Assembly (NCBI RefSeq): GCF_002931075.1
Contig: NZ_PSTQ01000005.1
Span: 1 to 64,000, forward strand
Origin: Pseudoclavibacter sp. AY1F1
GTDB lineage: Bacteria > Actinomycetota > Actinomycetes > Actinomycetales > Microbacteriaceae
Length of the DNA: 64,000 nucleotides
Reading direction: 5' to 3'
Both the position numbers and the translations under genes were made by a program. The stretch's first letter is position 1. Each line of letters starts with the position of its first letter. Under the pieces are notes generated by a model. That model searched no databases, was not told the DNA's origin, and saw only the letters and a list, made by a program, of their open reading frames with translations. Positions 48,729 through 57,744 of this stretch are shown here, piece by piece.

Positions 48729-48839
48729 GGAGGCGCTCGTTTCGGCGAGGGCCCTCGTTGGCGTCGGCTGCCGGAATCTCCGGCTGCGCTGGCACCGGGA
48801 CATGGCCCCGTGGCACGCAATATGCGGAGGTCACCGGCG

Positions 48840-49946
48840 ATGCCGATCCAAGAACTCAACCGCGTCGACTCTGTCGACGCCGCCATGCAACTGGCGCTCT
48901 CCCTCGCGGCCAGAGGCCCCGTCCGAGATCCCAATCCACAGGTCGGATGCGTGCTCCTCGCACCACCCTCTTCTGGCGGTTGGCCGCGCCGCATCCTGGG
49001 CCGCGGCTTCCACCGCGGGGCCGGGAGCCCGCACGCCGAGGCGGCCGCGCTCGACGACGCACGGTCTGCCGGGGCGGATGCGCGGGGCGCGACCGCCGTC
49101 GTCACCCTCGAACCCTGCGCCCACACCGGCCTGACGCCGTCGTGCGCCAACGCGCTTCTCGAGGCCGGAGTCGCGGAAGTCGTGTTCGCGGTCGCGGACC
49201 CGAACCCGGTTGCCTCCGGGGGAGCGGCGCGGCTCCGCGCACAGGGGGTTCGCGTGCTCGAAGGCCTCCGGAGGTCCGAAGGCGAGGCGCTCCTGCGTGT
49301 CTGGCTTACCGGTGTCACCGAGCGCCGGCCGTTCGTGACGCTCAAGCTCGCCTCCACGCTCGATGGTCGAGTTGCTGCGGCGGACGGGTCGAGCAAGTGG
49401 ATCACCTCGGACGCCGCGAGGGCGCATGCGCATCAGCGACGGGCCGAGGCCTGCGCGATCCTTGTCGGAACGGGCACGCAGCGCGCCGACAACCCGTCGC
49501 TCTCCGTTCGGGCTCCCGCGGCCGAAGTCGCCTCGCAGCCGCTCCGGGTGGTCATGGGGTTGCGGGCTGTCGCGGCCGACGCCGCCGTGCGTGCCCAGCC
49601 CGAGCTGTTCGTGCACTTGCGGACACACGACGCGGTCGCTGCGCTCGAAGAGCTTCGGGCGAGAGGCGTGCGCCACGTCATCGTCGAGGGTGGTCCCACT
49701 ATCGCGGCCGCGTTCCTCCGTGCGGGGCTTGTCGACGAGATTGACGCGTACCTCGCGCCGATCCTGTTGGGCGACGGCGCGAGTTCCGTCGCGTCGCTCG
49801 ACATCGGGAGTCTTCGCGACGCGAACCGGTGGGCCACAGAGTCGGTGCATCCGCTGGGCGTGGACACGCTCATCCACCTGGTTCGGGAACCGCAAGCAGA
49901 AAGCACGCCCAGTCGTGCTGCCGACGCCGAGGGAGTCGCAGCATGA
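48840..49946 (+). CDS. ribD: RibD: riboflavin deaminase/reductase
   Basis: 368 residues. N-terminal deaminase (about 1-145) with NPQVGCVLLAP, HAEAAALDDA and EPCAHTGLTPSC (zinc His, Cys, Cys); C-terminal reductase (about 155-350) with VTLKLASTLDGRVAAADGSSKWITSDAARAHAHQRRA and HVIVEGGPTIAAAFLRAGLVDEI. Deaminates the 2,5-diaminopyrimidine and reduces the ribosyl chain. ATG 48840 follows GCGGAGG, the switchable site below the FMN riboswitch. Overlaps ribB by 4 nt. Confidence 0.95.
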   Translation: MPIQELNRVDSVDAAMQLALSLAARGPVRDPNPQVGCVLLAPPSSGGWPRRILGRGFHRGAGSPHAEAAALDDARSAGADARGATAVVTLEPCAHTGLTPSCANALLEAGVAEVVFAVADPNPVASGGAARLRAQGVRVLEGLRRSEGEALLRVWLTGVTERRPFVTLKLASTLDGRVAAADGSSKWITSDAARAHAHQRRAEACAILVGTGTQRADNPSLSVRAPAAEVASQPLRVVMGLRAVAADAAVRAQPELFVHLRTHDAVAALEELRARGVRHVIVEGGPTIAAAFLRAGLVDEIDAYLAPILLGDGASSVASLDIGSLRDANRWATESVHPLGVDTLIHLVREPQAESTPSRAADAEGVAA

Positions 49947-50635
49947 GCCACCGGTTCGCCCGCGCGCTCGAGGCGCTTCAAGCCGGACGCCCCGTGCTCG
50001 TCGCCGACGCCGCATCGCGCGAGAACGAGGTCGACGCGATCCTCGCCGCCAACACAGCCACACCCGAGTGGATGGGGTGGATCATCCGCCACTCATCCGG
50101 CCTCCTGTGCGCGCCGCTGCCGGCGCCGCTCGCCGATCGGCTCGAACTGCCGCTCATGGTCGAACGCAGCGAGGATGCACGTGGCACCGCCTACACGGTC
50201 ACCGTCGACGCGGCGGTCGGGGTGACGACGGGCATCTCCGCGAGCGACCGCGCCACGACGGTCAGGGCACTCGCATCGGCGGACGCTTCGCCGCGCGACC
50301 TCATCCGCCCCGGCCACGTGCTGCCGCTGCGGGCCGTCGACGGCGGCGTGCTCGAGCGGCCCGGCCACACGGAAGCCGCCGTCGACCTCGTGCGCCTCGC
50401 CGGTGCAGGCGAGGTCGGGGTCATCGCCGAGCTCGTCCGCGACGACGGCGAGATGCTCTCGTACGCCGAGGCGGGTGAGCTCGCGCTGGCACACGACCTC
50501 GTGCTGCTGCACGTCGACGACATCGTCAGCTTCCGCGTGGAGTTCCCTGGATTCCCGGCGACGGCCACAACACAGAACCACCACCACAGCAGCACACGCG
50601 CCGCAGAGGCGCTGACCAGAGGAGCACAGCGATGA
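49943..50635 (+). CDS. ribB: RibB: 3,4-dihydroxy-2-butanone-4-phosphate synthase, not fused to RibA
   Basis: 230 residues. DHBP synthase residues: [44 protein letters not shown], the site around HRLE region replaced here by [37 protein letters not shown], then [28 protein letters not shown]. Makes the four-carbon donor of riboflavin. Actinobacteria often have a RibBA fusion, but here the protein stops after a short His/Thr tail, with no GTP cyclohydrolase II domain. ATGA overlaps bind it to ribD and ribH. Confidence 0.92.
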   Translation: MSHRFARALEALQAGRPVLVADAASRENEVDAILAANTATPEWMGWIIRHSSGLLCAPLPAPLADRLELPLMVERSEDARGTAYTVTVDAAVGVTTGISASDRATTVRALASADASPRDLIRPGHVLPLRAVDGGVLERPGHTEAAVDLVRLAGAGEVGVIAELVRDDGEMLSYAEAGELALAHDLVLLHVDDIVSFRVEFPGFPATATTQNHHHSSTRAAEALTRGAQR

Positions 50636-51156
50636 GCGGACAGGGAGCACCGACGGTGCAGGCAGACGGCACGGGGATGCGGGTTGTGATCGTCGCTGCC
50701 ACGTGGCACGCGACGGCCATGGCGGCGCTCCTCGACGGCGCCTACCGGGCCCTGTCGGCATCCGGCGTCACCGACGTGCGGGTTGTGCGGGTTCCAGGCT
50801 CGTTCGAGCTGCCCGTCGCAGCGAGCCGAATCGCGGCCAGCAAGCCGGATGCGATCGTCGCCCTCGGCGTCGTCATCCGCGGCGGCACCCCGCACTTCGA
50901 GTACGTCTGCTCGGCCGCCACGAACGGCCTCACCGACGTCGCCGTGCGCACCGGCATCCCGGTCGGCTTCGGCGTGCTGACCTGTGACGACGAGGAGCAG
51001 GTGCTGGCGCGCATAGGCCTGCCCGACAGCTTCGAAGACAAGGGCGCGGATGCGGCGCTCGCGGCGATCGCCACGGCCGCTGTCCTGCGCGACATCGCGT
51101 CGGCGTCGGCGTCGGCAGGGGCCTCGGTGTCGGTTTCCGCGAAGGCCGGTGAGTGA
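50632..51156 (+). CDS. ribH: RibH: lumazine synthase
   Basis: 174 residues. Family segments: [79 protein letters not shown]. Condenses the pyrimidine with the RibB product to lumazine and forms shells. The last 20 residues are an Ala/Ser/Val repeat encoded by GTCGGC-type hexamers, not part of the fold. 4-nt overlaps with ribB and ribE. Confidence 0.95.
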   Translation: MSGQGAPTVQADGTGMRVVIVAATWHATAMAALLDGAYRALSASGVTDVRVVRVPGSFELPVAASRIAASKPDAIVALGVVIRGGTPHFEYVCSAATNGLTDVAVRTGIPVGFGVLTCDDEEQVLARIGLPDSFEDKGADAALAAIATAAVLRDIASASASAGASVSVSAKAGE

Positions 51157-51791
51157 CGGTGTTCACCGGCATCATCGAGGAGCTCGGGCTGATCACGCGC
51201 ATCGTCCGGCACGACACGGATGCGCGCCTCACGGTGCGCGGGCCGCTGAGCGTGAGCGACGCCCAGGTCGGCGATTCCGTCTCCGTCGACGGCGTGTGCC
51301 TCACCGTCGCGGCGCTGCTCGACGACGGTTTCACGGCCGACGTCATGGGGGAGACCCTGCGCGCCTCCACCCTCGGCGACAGGTCAGAGGGGGACGCGGT
51401 GAACCTCGAGCGCGCCATGCGCCTCGGCGACCGGCTCGGCGGGCACATCGTTCAGGGGCACGTCGACACGAGCAGCCAGGTGCTGGAGGTCGAGCGCTTC
51501 GACGCCTGGCGACGCATTCGCTTCGCGCTCGACCCGGCGCACGCCCGGCTGCTCGTCGACAAGGGCTCCGTGGCGGTGTCCGGGGTCTCGCTGACGGTGA
51601 GCGCCGTCGGGTCGGCGGGAACGAGTGGGAATCCCGGTGACGGCGACTGGTTCGAGGTGTCGCTCATCCCCGAGACGCTCGGCGCGACGACGCTCGGCTC
51701 GCTCAGCGTGGGGGACCGCGTCAACGTCGAGACCGACATCCTCGCGCGGCACGTGGCGAGGCTCGCGAGCTTCCCCGGGGCGGTGGGCTGA
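51153..51791 (+). CDS. ribE: RibE: riboflavin synthase alpha chain
   Basis: 212 residues. Two lumazine-binding repeats: [10 protein letters not shown]-type start, [13 protein letters not shown] and [15 protein letters not shown] in the first, and [16 protein letters not shown] with [33 protein letters not shown] in the second. Dismutates two lumazines to riboflavin. GTG start. An extra Gly/Asn insertion ([12 protein letters not shown]) follows the second repeat start. Last gene before a strong terminator at 51811. Confidence 0.94.
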   Translation: MTVFTGIIEELGLITRIVRHDTDARLTVRGPLSVSDAQVGDSVSVDGVCLTVAALLDDGFTADVMGETLRASTLGDRSEGDAVNLERAMRLGDRLGGHIVQGHVDTSSQVLEVERFDAWRRIRFALDPAHARLLVDKGSVAVSGVSLTVSAVGSAGTSGNPGDGDWFEVSLIPETLGATTLGSLSVGDRVNVETDILARHVARLASFPGAVG

Positions 51792-51810
51792 AGTCGCGAC
51801 CGCCGCGATC

Positions 51811-51851
51811 GCAGGGCAGGTGGTGTGAGGTCCTCACTCCGCCTGCCCTGC
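51811..51851 (+). terminator. Terminator hairpin of the riboflavin operon
   Basis: A 20-bp stem with 18 pairs: GCAGGGCAGGTGGTGTGAGG (51811-51830) against the complement at 51832-51851, one-base centre. Then CCTGCC repeats and CTGTCTGCC. No good T-run, but very stable. Ends 60 nt after the ribE stop. Confidence 0.8.
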
Positions 51852-51925
51852 CCTGCCTGCCCTGTCTGCCCGGGACGGGGCTGGTGCCGGCTGGTCGGGG
51901 AGTTTGGTCTGATCTGTCGCAATCG

Positions 51926-51986
51926 TGATTAACCGCTTGATCATCGGGCGGTCGTGTGGTTATAGTCTGCGTAACCGATTAACCAC
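51926..51986 (+). promoter_or_regulatory. Promoter with two LacI-type operator candidates for the fructan operon
   Basis: -35 TTGATC (51937-51942), 18-nt spacer, -10 TATAGT (51961-51966). TGATTAACCGCTTGATCA (51926-51943) is an 18-bp imperfect palindrome (7 of 9 pairs) with central CG, over the -35. TAACCGATTA (51972-51981) is a second, after the -10. Both follow TAANCGNTTR, typical of LacI-family operators. GTGGTTA (51956-51962) and TAACCAC (51980-51986) make a third inverted pair. Confidence 0.65.
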
Positions 51987-52001
51987 GACCAATGAGGTGT
52001 C

Positions 52002-53483
52002 ATGAACCAACGAGGGTTCTACAAGCCAAACGACGCTTGGGTGGGCGACGTGATCCCGTGGCAGGAAGACGGACGCTTTCACCTTTTCTACCTCCACGAG
52101 ACTCGCGAAGAGCCGAAGGCTGGCATGCCTTGGCATCGCATCGAGACGGACAACGTCGTCGACTTCTCCGAAACCGGAGTTGCACTCGCGTCAAGTGGCG
52201 CAGAGGCCGCCGATTTCAACGTCTACACGGGCAGCATCGTGCTTGACCAGAACGGTCTCCACCACGCGTTCTACACGGGCCAAAACCCAGCCATCGTCGG
52301 CCGGGACGGTCGGGCGCTCCAGGTAGTCATGCACGCAACAAGCAGCGACGGCATGCTCACCTGGGAACGACACCCCGCGCACACCTTCGGTGCAACATCC
52401 GGCTACGAAACCGGCGACTGGCGCGATCCGTTCGTGTTCTGGGACGCAGATCAGCAGCTCTGGCGCATGCTCATCACCGCTCGTCACGCGCAGGGACCCG
52501 ACCGACGCCGTGGCGTCATCGCGCAGTGCACCTCGGAAGATCTCACGACTTGGCGCGCTGCCGCTCCGTTCTGGGACCCGCGGCAGTACGTCGCGCACGA
52601 ATGTCCAGAGGTCTTCAAATGGGGCAACTGGTGGTACCTCGTCTACTCGGAGTTCAGCGACGCCTTCACCACCCGCTACCGAATGTCGCGCAGCCTCGAG
52701 GGCCCCTGGCATGTCCCACAGCACGACACCATCGACGGGCGGGCCTACTACGCGGCGAAATCCGCAGAACGAGAAGGCCGGCGGTTCTTCTTCGGCTGGA
52801 TCGCAACACGGGAGGGCGCGCACGACGACGGCGCCTGGCAGTGGGCAGGCACCATGGCCGTACTCGAAGCGGAGCAGCAGCCCGATGGGACCCTGGCGTT
52901 CCATCCGGCAGACGAACTCCGAGAAACGTTCGACACGTCCGTCGGCATCGACGGCATCACACCAGGGGCTGCGCTGACCTCAGCTGGCGGATACGCCGAA
53001 GCGCTCACGGACCGCGACGCACCGAGCTCCGTCCGCGTGCGTGCGCGCTTCCACATCAAGGAGGACGCCACTGAATGCGGCGTTCTCCTGCGGGCGAGCG
53101 CAGATGGCAACACGGGGTACCGCCTGCGACTCGAACCGAAGCGCAATCGCCTCGTCTTCGATCGTTGGCCGCGCGCATCCACCGGTACCGAGCAGTGGCA
53201 GATCTCAGGGGATGTTCCCCACGTCGTCGAGCTTGAACGGCCCTGCCAACTCGACGCGGGCCTGCATGAGATCGAGGTGATCCTCGACGGTGAACTCTGC
53301 GTCGCGACTGTCGACAACGCCGTGGTCCTGAGCACTCGACTGTACGACTTGCCCGCCGGTCGGCTCGGCGTCTTCGTCGGTGAGGGCGCCGCAACCCTCG
53401 ACAGCTTCATCGTCCAGACGCGCGACCCGGCACCCCATTCGCTTCCCCCACACCACCAGCAGCTCGTCACCTCGGCGAACTGA
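52002..53483 (+). CDS. GH32-like glycoside hydrolase, atypical nucleophile region
   Basis: 493 residues. Five-bladed propeller about 1-300: NDAWVGDVIPWQEDGRFHLFYLHE replaces the usual NDPNG segment, with the Asp of VGD probably the nucleophile; WRDPFVFW gives the RDP motif and HECPEVFKWGNWWYL the ECP acid/base Glu. The C-terminal beta-sandwich about 320-480 has FHIKEDATECGVLLRAS. No signal peptide, so it acts on sugar inside the cell or is secreted otherwise. First gene behind the LacI-type operators; likely hydrolyses imported fructosides. Confidence 0.82.
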   Translation: MNQRGFYKPNDAWVGDVIPWQEDGRFHLFYLHETREEPKAGMPWHRIETDNVVDFSETGVALASSGAEAADFNVYTGSIVLDQNGLHHAFYTGQNPAIVGRDGRALQVVMHATSSDGMLTWERHPAHTFGATSGYETGDWRDPFVFWDADQQLWRMLITARHAQGPDRRRGVIAQCTSEDLTTWRAAAPFWDPRQYVAHECPEVFKWGNWWYLVYSEFSDAFTTRYRMSRSLEGPWHVPQHDTIDGRAYYAAKSAEREGRRFFFGWIATREGAHDDGAWQWAGTMAVLEAEQQPDGTLAFHPADELRETFDTSVGIDGITPGAALTSAGGYAEALTDRDAPSSVRVRARFHIKEDATECGVLLRASADGNTGYRLRLEPKRNRLVFDRWPRASTGTEQWQISGDVPHVVELERPCQLDAGLHEIEVILDGELCVATVDNAVVLSTRLYDLPAGRLGVFVGEGAATLDSFIVQTRDPAPHSLPPHHQQLVTSAN

Positions 53484-53524
53484 CCCTCACTCGCTGTCCC
53501 GATCAATCAACGGAGATCTCGATC

Positions 53525-54862
53525 ATGTTCAGAACACCCAGAAAGACCGCCATCGTCGCGACCGTCGCGGCGACACTGCTTGCGCTCACGGCCTGCGCAG
53601 GTGGTGCCAAGAGCGTCGACCCGAGCAACGTGAATCCGGAGGGAGAGGTCGTCGCCAGGGAGATCTCGTGGCTCCTGTCCAGGCCAGCTGACGGCGGTGT
53701 CATCACGGCCATGCAGCAGATCGCCGAAGAGTATGCCGCGGAGCATCCTGGCTTCGCGCTCAACCTGATCACCACCCCCGACCGTCCTTCCTACATCCAG
53801 AAGTACGAGACGCTGGCCGCGGCCAATCAACTCCCTGAGCTCTTCGACACGGATGCAACACCGTTCGCTCAGAAGCTCGCCGACCAGGGGCGGATGCTCG
53901 ACATCGACGCGCTCCTCGAGGACCTCGGGCTTGCCGACGATTATCGTGAGACAGCGCTCAACTACCAACGGTTCGACGACGGTTCGCTCCACATGGTGCC
54001 GTTCGAATTCCAGCTGGAGTTCTTCTGGTACAACCAGGCGCTCCTGGACGAGGCAGGCGTGCAGGTGCCCGCAACGCTCGATGATTTCCCGAAGATGTGC
54101 GAGGGCCTTCGAGCAGCAGGGATCACACCGATCGCCCTCAACGGGCAGGATCAGTGGCCGCTCGAACGGTACATGGCGTACTACCCGTTCCGCATGGTCG
54201 GGCCCCAATACGTGCAGGACCTGAAGAACGGCGAGGCGTCCTTCTCCGACCCAGCCGGGCGCGCTGCCGCCGAATGGCTGTCGTCGCTCGGACAAGCCGG
54301 CTGCTTCCAAGAAGGCTTCTCCTCCACCGGCTACGCAGACGCGCAGGCACTCTTCACCTCGGGCAAAGCCGCCGTCTACAACATCGGCACGTGGGAGCTG
54401 GGGAACCTGGCGACCGAAGCGCTCGACGCCGGCGTGCGCGACGACGTCAGCTACTTCACCCTCCCGACCACTGACGGAGCGGTCAATGCCGACAACGAGT
54501 ACGTCACCCCGTCGGGTATCGGGATGGCCGTCAACACGAAGACCTACGACCCACTGGTCCGCGACTTCCTCGCGTTCGCGCTCGAGCGATACCCGACGCT
54601 CTACGCCGCAACGGGTGCGATTTCTCCGACAATCTCTGCAGCAACCGTCATCCCTGACAGTGCAACCCCGCTGTACGAGCAGGCGGTTTCCCAGGCCGAC
54701 GACACTGGAACAGCGATTGCCATGCCGTGGGACACCCAGCTCGACCCCGCCACCAACACTCGCCTCCAACAGGAACTGACCTTGCTCGTGCAGGGAGACA
54801 TCACACCCGACCAGTTCGTGGAGACCATGGACGCCGCAATCTCGGAGAACCGCGTTGAGTAA
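53525..54862 (+). CDS. Sugar ABC transporter substrate-binding lipoprotein (family 1)
   Basis: 445 residues. Lipoprotein signal ending LLALTACAGG, then a cluster B/D type sugar-binding fold: EISWLLSRPADGGVITAMQQIAEEYAAEHPGF, PELFDTDATPFAQKLADQGRMLDI, and AVYNIGTWELGNLA. It captures oligosaccharides outside the cell and hands them to the two permeases next. ACGGAG lies before the ATG. No ATPase gene is in this operon, so it probably uses a shared MsmK-like ATPase from elsewhere. Confidence 0.92.
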   Translation: MFRTPRKTAIVATVAATLLALTACAGGAKSVDPSNVNPEGEVVAREISWLLSRPADGGVITAMQQIAEEYAAEHPGFALNLITTPDRPSYIQKYETLAAANQLPELFDTDATPFAQKLADQGRMLDIDALLEDLGLADDYRETALNYQRFDDGSLHMVPFEFQLEFFWYNQALLDEAGVQVPATLDDFPKMCEGLRAAGITPIALNGQDQWPLERYMAYYPFRMVGPQYVQDLKNGEASFSDPAGRAAAEWLSSLGQAGCFQEGFSSTGYADAQALFTSGKAAVYNIGTWELGNLATEALDAGVRDDVSYFTLPTTDGAVNADNEYVTPSGIGMAVNTKTYDPLVRDFLAFALERYPTLYAATGAISPTISAATVIPDSATPLYEQAVSQADDTGTAIAMPWDTQLDPATNTRLQQELTLLVQGDITPDQFVETMDAAISENRVE

Positions 54863-55805
54863 CGCAGCCCCCACGGAGAATCACGACTCGCGCCCGCGTC
54901 GTCCGAAGAAGCAGTTTGCGTCGATGCTCCCGCTCCGATCTCGTCGCTCGGTGCTGGTCTTCCTCCTCCCGCCACTGCTCCTCTACAGTGCCGCGGTGCT
55001 GTTGCCGATCGTGCAGTCGCTGTTCCTGAGCTTCTACCGCTGGGACGGCATCACGGACATGGTCTTCATCGGCCTCGACAACTACGTGAAGATGTTCACA
55101 CGCGATGACGTCTTCTGGACGTCGTTTGTGAACGCGCTCGGCTACCTGGCTATCTGCCTTGTGCTGCAACTGGGTGGAGCACTCGCCGTCGCGGGGCTCC
55201 TCACCGCGATGCCAAGAGCGCGCGAGCTCGTGAAGACGCTGTACCTGCTGCCCGCTGTCATCTCAACGGTGGCGATCGCGTTCCTCTTCCAGCGCATCTA
55301 CTCGCTGGAACCCGTCGGGCTGATCAACCAGATTCTCGAATGGGTTGGACTCGGTGCTTGGCAGACTGCCTGGCTCTCCAACGTGCAGACTGTGCTCCTT
55401 GCCGTCTCCATCCCAGAAGGGTGGAGGTTCACGGGCCTCTACATGCTCATCATCTACGCAGCGCTCATCGCGGTCCCGAAAGAGCTGGAAGAGGCTGCTC
55501 GTCTCGACGGGGCATCTTGGTGGCAGATCTTCTGGCGGATCAGATTCCCTTACATTCGCCCCGTCTGGATCACAACCACGATCATGGCGACCACTTTCGC
55601 GCTGCGTGGCTTCGACATCCCGTACCTGCTGACCAACGGTGGGCCAGGACAGTCCTCGGAGCTCCTGACCACGTACATGTACAAGACAGCTTTTGTGCAT
55701 ACCGACTACGGCTACGCCAGTGCAATCTCCGTGTTCATCGTCGTTGAGTGCCTTGTGGCTGTTGGCCTCATCTTCCTGCTTCTTCGTAGAAAGGACGCCT
55801 CATGA
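54855..55805 (+). CDS. Sugar ABC transporter permease (MalF-like)
   Basis: 316 residues, TTG start overlapping the binding-protein end by 8 nt. About six membrane helices after a basic 33-residue N-terminus; the coupling EAA loop is ELEEAARLDGASWWQIFWRIRFPYIRP. Start segment LVFLLPPLLLYSAAVLLPIVQSLFLSFYRWDG is typical for this class. Forms the membrane channel with the permease at 55802. Confidence 0.93.
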   Translation: MSNAAPTENHDSRPRRPKKQFASMLPLRSRRSVLVFLLPPLLLYSAAVLLPIVQSLFLSFYRWDGITDMVFIGLDNYVKMFTRDDVFWTSFVNALGYLAICLVLQLGGALAVAGLLTAMPRARELVKTLYLLPAVISTVAIAFLFQRIYSLEPVGLINQILEWVGLGAWQTAWLSNVQTVLLAVSIPEGWRFTGLYMLIIYAALIAVPKELEEAARLDGASWWQIFWRIRFPYIRPVWITTTIMATTFALRGFDIPYLLTNGGPGQSSELLTTYMYKTAFVHTDYGYASAISVFIVVECLVAVGLIFLLLRRKDAS

Positions 55806-56728
55806 CCGCGACACCCGTTCTTGCCCCCGCCACGTCGCCGCTCGAACCCGAGCCAGCGCCAACACCACAGCTGCGGCGTGCCCGTTCACCCCGACCGCCC
55901 CGAGTCCGGGTCCAACGGACGCTCCTCACCGTGACCGTCGTACTCGTTGTGCTCGCGCAGGTGTATCCACTGGCTTGGCTCTTTGTGACGAGCTTCCGCA
56001 CCGCTGCAGATTTCGCCGGCGGCAATCCCTTCGCGCTTCCGGCCGAGTTCACGCTCGAGAACTACTCACGAGCGTTCGCGACCGGCAACCTCTGGCTCAA
56101 CATCGCCAATAGCTTCATCGTCACGCTCGGCTCGAGTGCGCTCATTGTCATCGCAGGAATGATGGCCGCGTTTGCTCTCCAGGTGCTCGGGTTCAGACTC
56201 AGCGGCCTCGTGCGAGGGCTCTTCCTGCTTGGCATCATCGTGCCCGTGCAGATTGCACTTGTGCCCCTGTTCATCGACTACTCGCAGATCGGGTTGCTCG
56301 ACACTCACCTGTCGATGATCATTCCTCTCGCTGCCTTCGCGATGCCGATGGCCGTCTACTTGTTCTCTTCGTTCTACGAGTACATTCCGCGCGAGATGTA
56401 CGAGGCGGCGTCCCTCGACGGGGCGGGCCCGTACCGGATCTTCACCCAGATCACGTTCCCGCTTTCCGTGAACACGATCATCACGGTTGTCCTCGTGAAC
56501 AGCATCTTCATTTGGAACGACTTCATCTTTGCGAATACGTTTGTGCTCTCCGATGGGCTCAAGACGATCCCACTCGGATTGCAGAACTACATCGGCGCGA
56601 TGGGCAACACGGACTGGACAGCGACGTTCGCTGCCGTCTGCGTCACCGTGACGCCGCTGCTGCTCGTTTTCCTTGTCCTCAACAAGGCAATGATCAGTGG
56701 CCTCGAGAGCGGAGCGACCAAGGGATGA
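55802..56728 (+). CDS. Sugar ABC transporter permease (MalG-like)
   Basis: 308 residues. Pro/Arg-rich N-terminal 35 residues, then six helices, with the EAA loop IPREMYEAASLDGAGPYRIFTQITFPLS. VLAQVYPLAWLFVTSFRTAADF near the start and WNDFIFANTFVLSDGLKTIPLGLQNYIG are class marks. ATGA overlaps with both neighbours. Confidence 0.93.
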   Translation: MTATPVLAPATSPLEPEPAPTPQLRRARSPRPPRVRVQRTLLTVTVVLVVLAQVYPLAWLFVTSFRTAADFAGGNPFALPAEFTLENYSRAFATGNLWLNIANSFIVTLGSSALIVIAGMMAAFALQVLGFRLSGLVRGLFLLGIIVPVQIALVPLFIDYSQIGLLDTHLSMIIPLAAFAMPMAVYLFSSFYEYIPREMYEAASLDGAGPYRIFTQITFPLSVNTIITVVLVNSIFIWNDFIFANTFVLSDGLKTIPLGLQNYIGAMGNTDWTATFAAVCVTVTPLLLVFLVLNKAMISGLESGATKG

Positions 56729-57744
56729 ACTCGTCCGAACACCAGAAAAACGGCCCTCCAGTGACGATGCGCGAGGTTGCCAAGGCGGCGGGAGTGTCCG
56801 TCGCCACGGTTTCCCATGTCGTCAACAACAAGAAGGGCGCACGCATCGGCGAGGATGCTCGCCGCCGTGTGCAGCAGGTCGTCGCTGACCTCGGATACCG
56901 TCCGAACGCACTTGCCAAGACACTCTCGCAGGGCACGTCTCGTTTCATCGGGCTGGTCGCCGATGCCATCGCGACGACCCCGTTTGCCGGTCAGATCATC
57001 CACGGAGCGCAGGATGAAGCCTGGAAACACGGCTACATCCTGCTCGTAGCCAACACGGAGAGCAACGCGGCGGCGGAGAGCGAGGCGATCGCCATGATGC
57101 TCGAGCACCAGGTGCACGGCATCCTCTACTCCACTTGGTATCACCGCGGAATCACGCCTCCTGAGAGCCTCAAGCAGACCGACACCGTGCTCGTGAACTG
57201 TTACGCCCTTGAAGGCGACTACCCCGCGGTCGTCCCAGACGAGCACCAAGGCGGCCAGGCCGCAACTGCGGCGCTGCTTGCCGCAGGCCATCAACGCATC
57301 GCGTTTATCAACACGACGACAGAATCTCCCGCGCAGTCCGGTCGCCTCGAAGGGTACCGGGCAGCACTTGAAGCCGCAGGGATCCCGTTTGATGACTCTC
57401 TGGTGTTCCCCGCCGCCCCGCAGCAAGAAGGCGGCTACGCGAGTACCGATGGGGTGCTGCGCGCTGAAGCCACCGCCGTGTTCTGTCACAACGACCGCGT
57501 CGCGATGGGCCTCTACGACGGGCTCCGCGAACGCGGCCTGCGGATCCCCGAGGATGTCGCCGTCATGGGCTTCGATAACCAGGACGTGATCGCCGCCCAC
57601 CTGCGGCCACCGCTCTCGACGGTTGCGCTCCCGCACTACGAGCTTGGAGCGCAGGGTGTGCGTCTGCTTCTCGGGCTCGAGCGCTCCACGGAGAACGATC
57701 CGCAGTTGATCGAATGCCCGCCTATCGCGCGGAGCTCCGTCTGA
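56725..57744 (+). CDS. LacI family regulator of the fructan operon
   Basis: 339 residues. HTH MREVAKAAGVSVATVSHVVNNKKGARIGEDARRRVQQVVADLGYRPNALA at 14-62, hinge helix included; periplasmic-binding-like effector domain with LVADAIATTPFAGQIIHGAQDEA and FCHNDRVAMGLYDGLRERGLRIPEDVAVMGFDNQD. It lies inside the operon, with a 4-nt overlap with the permease and TGATG overlap with GH32. It should bind the TAANCGNTTR sites at 51926-51986. Confidence 0.92.
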   Translation: MNSSEHQKNGPPVTMREVAKAAGVSVATVSHVVNNKKGARIGEDARRRVQQVVADLGYRPNALAKTLSQGTSRFIGLVADAIATTPFAGQIIHGAQDEAWKHGYILLVANTESNAAAESEAIAMMLEHQVHGILYSTWYHRGITPPESLKQTDTVLVNCYALEGDYPAVVPDEHQGGQAATAALLAAGHQRIAFINTTTESPAQSGRLEGYRAALEAAGIPFDDSLVFPAAPQQEGGYASTDGVLRAEATAVFCHNDRVAMGLYDGLRERGLRIPEDVAVMGFDNQDVIAAHLRPPLSTVALPHYELGAQGVRLLLGLERSTENDPQLIECPPIARSSV

